From NCBI GenBank assembly GCA_028565635.1, contig JAOXYB010054101.1, positions 1 through 11,343 on the forward strand: a DNA stretch of 11,343 nucleotides, read 5' to 3'. Of the stretch, positions 8,142 to 11,343 are shown piece by piece. Within the stretch, counting starts at the first letter, position 1. Each line of letters opens with the position of its first letter. The notes beneath the pieces are model-generated. The model had not been told where the DNA came from. It was given only the letters and a program-made list of their open reading frames with translations, and searched no databases. Both the position numbers and the translations under genes were made by a program. This DNA comes from Phoronis ovalis. Its lineage: Eukaryota; Phoronida; Phoronidae.

Positions 8142-8835
8142 GATCGTCCATGCATAAATCCATGTTGAGTGTCATAAATTAATTTGAAACTTTTAAGATG
8201 TTCAACGACTGCATCCCTTAAATTGCACTGACGTCAAGCTAACAGGCCTATAATTACCGGGTTTGTATCTATGTAAGGGCACGCATCGATCTATTCTTAA
8301 AAATATCTGTATCTATGACCTTTTTTGAACAAGGGAGTAACGTTTCCATCCTTCCAGTCCCGAGGAATTTCTGTCTAGTTACAGACAGTCTAAATATATG
8401 TGCGAGCGCCTTCTGGAACTTAGGATGAATCTGATCATTTCCAGGGGCTTTATCTGGTTTCAATTTATATTTTTTTTTTTTGACTATTTCCTCATTATAT
8501 AATATATCTCAATATTTCATCTTTTCCACCCTTAGATATCTGTTCAGGGACTGGCATATTTTCTAAATCTTCCTTTGTAAAAACTGATGTAAAAAAAAGA
8601 GTTCAAAACATCTGCAGCTTCATTAGATACTGATGACTGTATAACATTTCTTGTTCATCCTTTAGTGGGCCTACTTTTTCTTTTGCTTTTTGCTTAGATC
8701 TAACATATGCATAAAAACCTTTTAGAGTCAGTTTTAATGTTTGTTTGCTAACTTCTTCTCAAATTCCTTCTTGGCTTTCCTAACTTTCTTAGTAGCTTTA
8801 TTCAAGCCCCTCTTATGCTCTATGTAATCATAATA
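8142..8835 (-). pseudogene. LINE B linker and RT fingers, frame-broken
   Basis: Homology is spread over at least three frames. The segment near 8463-8380 reads KPDKAPGNDQIHPKF; IPRDWKDGNVTPLFKKG (about 8365-8310) is one frame over; NYRPVSLTSV (about 8255-8225) needs another shift, with ~40 poorly matching bases between. Upstream, KEKVGPLKDE, TSVFTKEDLENMPVP and KATKKVRKAKKEFEKKLA are recognisable between about 8830 and 8530, separated by stops and homopolymer indels (a T13 tract on the plus strand near 8470 and an A8 near 8592). It contains no functional protein. Confidence 0.8.
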
Positions 8836-8965
8836 CAAACATGGCTGTAGTGTAGTGGGTTATCTCTATTACAACCAAAATTGATTTCAATCATAAAGAC
8901 ATTGAGTATAACACCTGTTATGTTCTCTGATCATTCTTGTATATCTCTGCTGTCTTGTCCTCTAG
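8834..8965 (+). pseudogene. LINE C endonuclease C-terminal remnant
   Basis: YKHGCSVVGYLYYNQN (8834-8881) resembles the conserved S-x-V-D-Y strand of LINE apurinic-like endonucleases (Gly here where Asp is usual). After a frameshift, SITPVMFSDHSCISLL (about 8908-8955) supplies the SDH motif whose His is part of the active site in this fold. The two motifs are at the expected distance apart and precede the linker. Each is short, so the call depends on their order and on the downstream RT. Confidence 0.55.
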
Positions 8966-9038
8966 GTATTATAAACATAAACAAGACCCAATACACACTA
9001 GGAAGCATAGTAAAACACATTAAACGGTTGTAGGTTAA

Positions 9039-9380
9039 AGAATTGTATGGAATTCTAGTAAATATGAAGATTATGTGACAATGATTTCAAGTAATGGTAT
9101 ACAACACGCCTTGAAGTCTTTGTTGCAGCCTCTCTTAGATAACGACATCCCATCTCAAAATATAGTAAATCAGGCAGTGAAGGTATTCACTGATACAATA
9201 CTGTCAGTTGCTGAGCCTCTGTTTGCCAAACCAGTTTTTAGCTTTCCTGATCCTAACCAAATTACAATAAGGGTTCACAATGGAGAACAACTTTATGCCA
9301 ATCATTTGCTGATAAATACTGCCATACAAGGAAAAACTACCAAAATAATCCAACTGTACAAAATTGAGAAAATATGGTAA
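9039..9380 (+). pseudogene. LINE C linker between endonuclease and RT
   Basis: Open frame of about 113 codons: WNSSKYEDYVTMISSNG, then NQAVKVFTDTILSVAEPLF, then FPDPNQITIRVHNGEQLY and a stop at 9378-9380. The W-N-x-K-x-x-D-Y start and the FTDTILSVAEPLF helix are typical of the poorly conserved linker in related invertebrate LINEs. The second half is not recognisable. The Met-like codons inside are not starts; an upstream TAA at 9036-9038 is simply an old stop in the element. Confidence 0.6.
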
Positions 9381-9499
9381 AATCTCGAAAAGACTATAAA
9401 AAATGTCTTAAACGTTGTAAAACAAATTTTTTCGCAGACAAAACTTCCTTCTTAATGCAAACAAAATTTTGATTTACTCAAAAATAAACCCTCCGTCAG

Positions 9500-10545
9500 G
9501 AAGTGTGAAGTATCTGACACTGATTTTTTGACATTTTTTGAAAATATCTCCAATCCATCAGATCCTTTGTTTCATAAAAATATGAACCACCTCCCCATTC
9601 AATCCATGCTGCCCTTTTTTGATGAACTGTAGATGAGGAAATCAACGATGAAGAAATTGCAACTGTTCTTAAAAATCTCAAAAAACAATAAATCCTGTGG
9701 TCCAGACATGCTCATTAATGAAATATTGCGTAACGCCCAAGACTATTAAGAACCCCATCTCAGGATTCTGTTTAATAAAATACTGCAATCAGGACATTTT
9801 CCTGATAGCTGGAGTTATGGTATTATTGTACCAATTCACAAAGGTGGTAGTAAATCTGACCCAAACAACTACAGGGGAATAACACTGCTCGGCTGCTTAG
9901 GGAAACTCTTCATCTCAGTTTTAAATAACAGCTTACAAAAATGGGCGAATGAACATTCCATTTATATAGAAGCACAAGCTAGCTTCAGGGAGGGATATAG
10001 CACTGTGGACCACATGTTTGCACTTAAGACCTTAATAGATTCAGCTTTGGGGAAAAAAGGAAACCTTACTGCGCATTTTTAGACTTTTCAAACGCCTCTG
10101 ATTATTTATCAAGTCATCTTTGGCAAAAACTGCTTGATCTTGGAATATCAGGTAAACTCTATACAGTTATTCGAAGTATGTATCAAGATGTATCAGTCAG
10201 TCAAATCTTGTGTGAGAGGAAGTAATGGGCTATCAGTCCCTTCTTCATATAATTTGGGAGTAAGACGAGTGAGAGTCTATCCCCGTTTCTCTTTGCGATG
10301 TGTGTCAATGACCTATAGAGCATGAGTTGTCAAAAATCTCTTTTCTGGGGTCTCCTTATGGACACTGAAACTCTTTGTTCTACTGTATGCGGATGACACA
10401 GTGTTGATTTCAGAAAACCCACAGTGTCCCCAAGATGCGTTAGATGGCCTGCATAGTTATTGTAACCGGTGGCAACTGCAGCTGAATCCAAAAAAAAATC
10501 TAAAATAGTAGTCTTTCGAAAAGGGGTTAGGCTTTCATTTGATGA
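9500..10545 (+). pseudogene. LINE C reverse transcriptase, frame-broken
   Basis: RT blocks in order: DEEINDEEIATVLKNLK, NNKSCGPDMLINEIL (about 9684-9728), GHFPDSWSYGIIVPIHKGG, NNYRGITLLGCLGKLF (9864-9911), AQASFREGYSTVDHMFALK, FLDFSNASD (10076-10102) with the first catalytic Asp, KSCVRGSNGLS, ESLSPFLFAMCVNDL, and LLYADDTVLISENP with YADD at 10386-10397. The catalytic Asps survive, but the blocks sit in all three frames: shifts near 9640, 9685, 10068, 10190, 10270 and 10500, plus stops after CERK and VNDL. Nonfunctional. Confidence 0.88.
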
Positions 10546-11179
10546 ACATTTTTTCTATGACAGCATTATTCATATCTAGCTGTGATTTTTCTTCAGGATG
10601 GTCCCCCACTTCTTACCCAGTCCTCCTACAAAAGCTATGTTTAATCTACGGGGATATATCACCGGCTTCTTTGACATGGGTCCATAGTTAAAGTTATATT
10701 TATTCGATGTACTTATCAAACCAATACTAGAATATATGGTAGTGAAGTATGGGGTTTTGATAGAGGAACAGATGTTGAGAAAGTTCATCTTAAATTCTGC
10801 AAGCGTGTGCTGCAGGTTAAAAACAGTACTCTAAATGAAATGGTCTATGGTGAGCTCTAGGCAGATACCCTCTGTACGTAAAACGACAGATGAAAATTTT
10901 AAAATTCTGGGTACAAATTTAAAATTCTAGTGACCACGAGAACTGGCTGAAATCAGTCAGAGATTTACTCAGTAACATTGGACTCGGTAACTTCTTTACT
11001 ATGCAACATATTATTAATACAGAGGGCTTCTGTCTCTAGCTCGCCAAAGAATAACAGACATCTATATATAGACAAAACTGGCAAAGTAGACTGGGAGTAT
11101 CCAGCAAGGCTAGGCTATATTCCAAATTCAAGAATCTTTTTCAATATGAAAGTTATCTTGACAAAATTAAAATACCAAG

Positions 11180-11210
<31 letters not shown>

Positions 11211-11262
11211 CTATCCAAGTTCAGACTTGGATCCCATTCTTTAGAGATTGAAACTGGTAGAT
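10546..11262 (+). pseudogene. LINE C post-RT region, broken by indels and a TA tract
   Basis: Recognisable pieces in order: KAMFNLRGYITGFFDMGP (about 10630-10685), LFDVLIKPILEYM, SEVWGFDRGTDVEKVHLKF, CKRVLQVKNSTLNEMVYGE, RQMKILKFWVQI, NIGLGNFFTMQHIINTE, SSKARLYSKFKNLFQYESYL and ALSKFRLGSHSLEIETGR. This is the region after the thumb found in related elements. The order is intact but the frame changes repeatedly. Between KIPR and ALSKFR lies the dinucleotide tract at 11180-11207. The long plus-strand frame 10978-11244 mixes wrong and right frames and is not a gene. Confidence 0.85.
11180..11207 (+). repeat. (AT)14 microsatellite inside LINE C
   Basis: A perfect 28-base AT/TA run. It sits exactly between two conserved parts of the LINE C protein, KIKIPR on the left and ALSKFRLGSH on the right, which in an intact element would be joined by only a few residues. 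It therefore grew within the element after or around insertion. Confidence 0.95.
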
Positions 11263-11343
11263 GATATCCCGGGGGGGGTACTCGAGTTATTTTTTGGTGG
11301 GGGTGTGCAGCCGAGTTGAAAATTTTGGATTTGGATTGTATAC
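11263..11343. other. G-rich sequence replacing the LINE C end
   Basis: After SLEIETGR, LINE C homology stops and GATATCCC, a run of eight G, TACTCGAG, a T6 run and GGTGGGGGTGTGCAGCC follow. The base composition changes abruptly. I have a weak recollection of similar GGGGGGGTACTC...GGTGGGGGTGTGC sequences as interspersed repeats in marine invertebrate genomes, but cannot verify it. It continues past the window edge. Confidence 0.35.

Larger units (their letters stand above)
7332..8835 (-). mobile_element. LINE B: CR1-like non-LTR retrotransposon, truncated at both ends
   Basis: On the minus strand from about 8830 leftwards: linker (DYIEHKRGLNKATKKVRKA, then YVRSKQKAKEKVGPLKDE and TSVFTKEDLENMPVPEQIS), then KLKPDKAPGNDQIHPKF, IPRDWKDGNVTPLFKKG, NYRPVSLTSV, QHGFMHGRSCLT, YLDFSKAFDKVPHGRL, SGVPEGSVLGPVLFLIYIND, FADDTKLG, and the thumb ending LVRPHLEYCIQFWSPYYKDT near 7370. 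The element encodes the polymerase for target-primed reverse transcription. The endonuclease is missing on the right, and homology stops in the thumb on the left, so the 3' end is also gone. That is unusual for a simple 5'-truncated insertion. The 5' half is frame-broken; the 3' half is intact. Confidence 0.9.
8831..11262 (+). mobile_element. LINE C: decayed non-LTR retrotransposon, second lineage
   Basis: Plus-strand element differing in RT style from LINEs A and B: NNYRGITLLGCLGKLF instead of NYRPVSLTS, LYADDTVL instead of FADD, and a long C-terminal region with SEVWGFDRG, KFCKRVLQVKNST and ALSKFRLGSHSLEIETGR. It starts inside the endonuclease (SVVGY and SDHS motifs at about 8848-8945), so it is 5'-truncated, and it stops at about 11262 where unrelated G-rich sequence begins. 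I count at least eight frameshifts plus several stops, so it is long dead. Similar ORFs are common in marine invertebrates, but I do not assign a clade. Order and spacing of the domains are normal for an ORF2-type protein. Confidence 0.88.

Noticed and set aside
9496-9882. Short ORFs of 61 codons on both strands
   Set aside because: They lie over the LINE C RT N-terminal region in antisense or wrong frames; the RT blocks explain the sequence.
10576-10788. Minus-strand 70-codon ORF
   Set aside because: Antisense to the LINE C blocks KAMFNLRGYITGFF and SEVWGFDRG.
10978-11244. Plus-strand 88-codon ORF ending in a Tyr-Ile repeat
   Set aside because: It crosses LINE C in a frame that misses its conserved blocks; the Tyr-Ile repeat is just the translated (AT)14 tract.
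2700-11262. Retroviral or other viral insertion
   Set aside because: RT motifs are of non-LTR type; no LTRs, gag, protease, integrase or envelope-like sequence was seen.
1-11343. CRISPR array, tRNA or rRNA genes, bacterial operon signals
   Set aside because: No regularly spaced identical repeats with unique spacers, no tRNA B-box-like sequence with a matching fold found by eye, and intron and LINE content point to an animal genome.

Overview
This is animal nuclear DNA, most likely from an aquatic invertebrate. The support is an AT-rich background, an intron/exon boundary, a filamin-like plus NHL-repeat coding block of the TRIM-NHL type, and three decayed non-LTR (LINE) retrotransposons. I cannot name the species or phylum; sponge, cnidarian, mollusc or another invertebrate would all fit. 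No prokaryotic gene organisation is present and no tRNA or rRNA gene was recognised.

Layout. 1-560 is intron or upstream DNA with a 67-base direct repeat, ending in a good 3' splice site. 561-1741 (+) is the 3' part of a TRIM-NHL-like gene: a probable filamin-type domain followed by about six NHL repeats. It carries one in-frame TGA where the family would have Arg, a 7-base tandem duplication, and a one-base loss that restores the frame, so it reads as a young pseudogene or null allele. 1838-1996 is a four-unit minisatellite. 2566-2675 is a decayed second copy of the gene's last NHL blade. About 2700-4600 (-) is LINE A, a CR1/jockey-like reverse transcriptase broken into at least five frames. 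4630-7330 is mostly unassigned AT-rich DNA with one unrecognised 106-codon ORF and a GC-richer block of degenerate ~30-base repeats (5957-6256). About 7330-8830 (-) is LINE B, another CR1-like element with a 269-codon uninterrupted RT segment. About 8831-11262 (+) is LINE C, a different LINE lineage, running from an endonuclease C-terminal remnant through RT to the C-terminal region. LINEs B and C meet head to head at about 8830. A (TA)n tract has grown inside LINE C near its right end, and LINE C breaks off into a G-rich sequence at the window edge.

How the parts relate. The only candidate host gene is the TRIM-NHL remnant; such proteins are usually E3 ubiquitin ligases whose RING, B-box and coiled coil would lie upstream of this window. 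The rest is retrotransposon debris and simple repeats. I found no convincing new biological system. The most informative points are the readable mutational history of the TRIM-NHL remnant, its duplicated terminal blade, the abutting opposite-strand LINEs, and the repeat block at 5957-6256.
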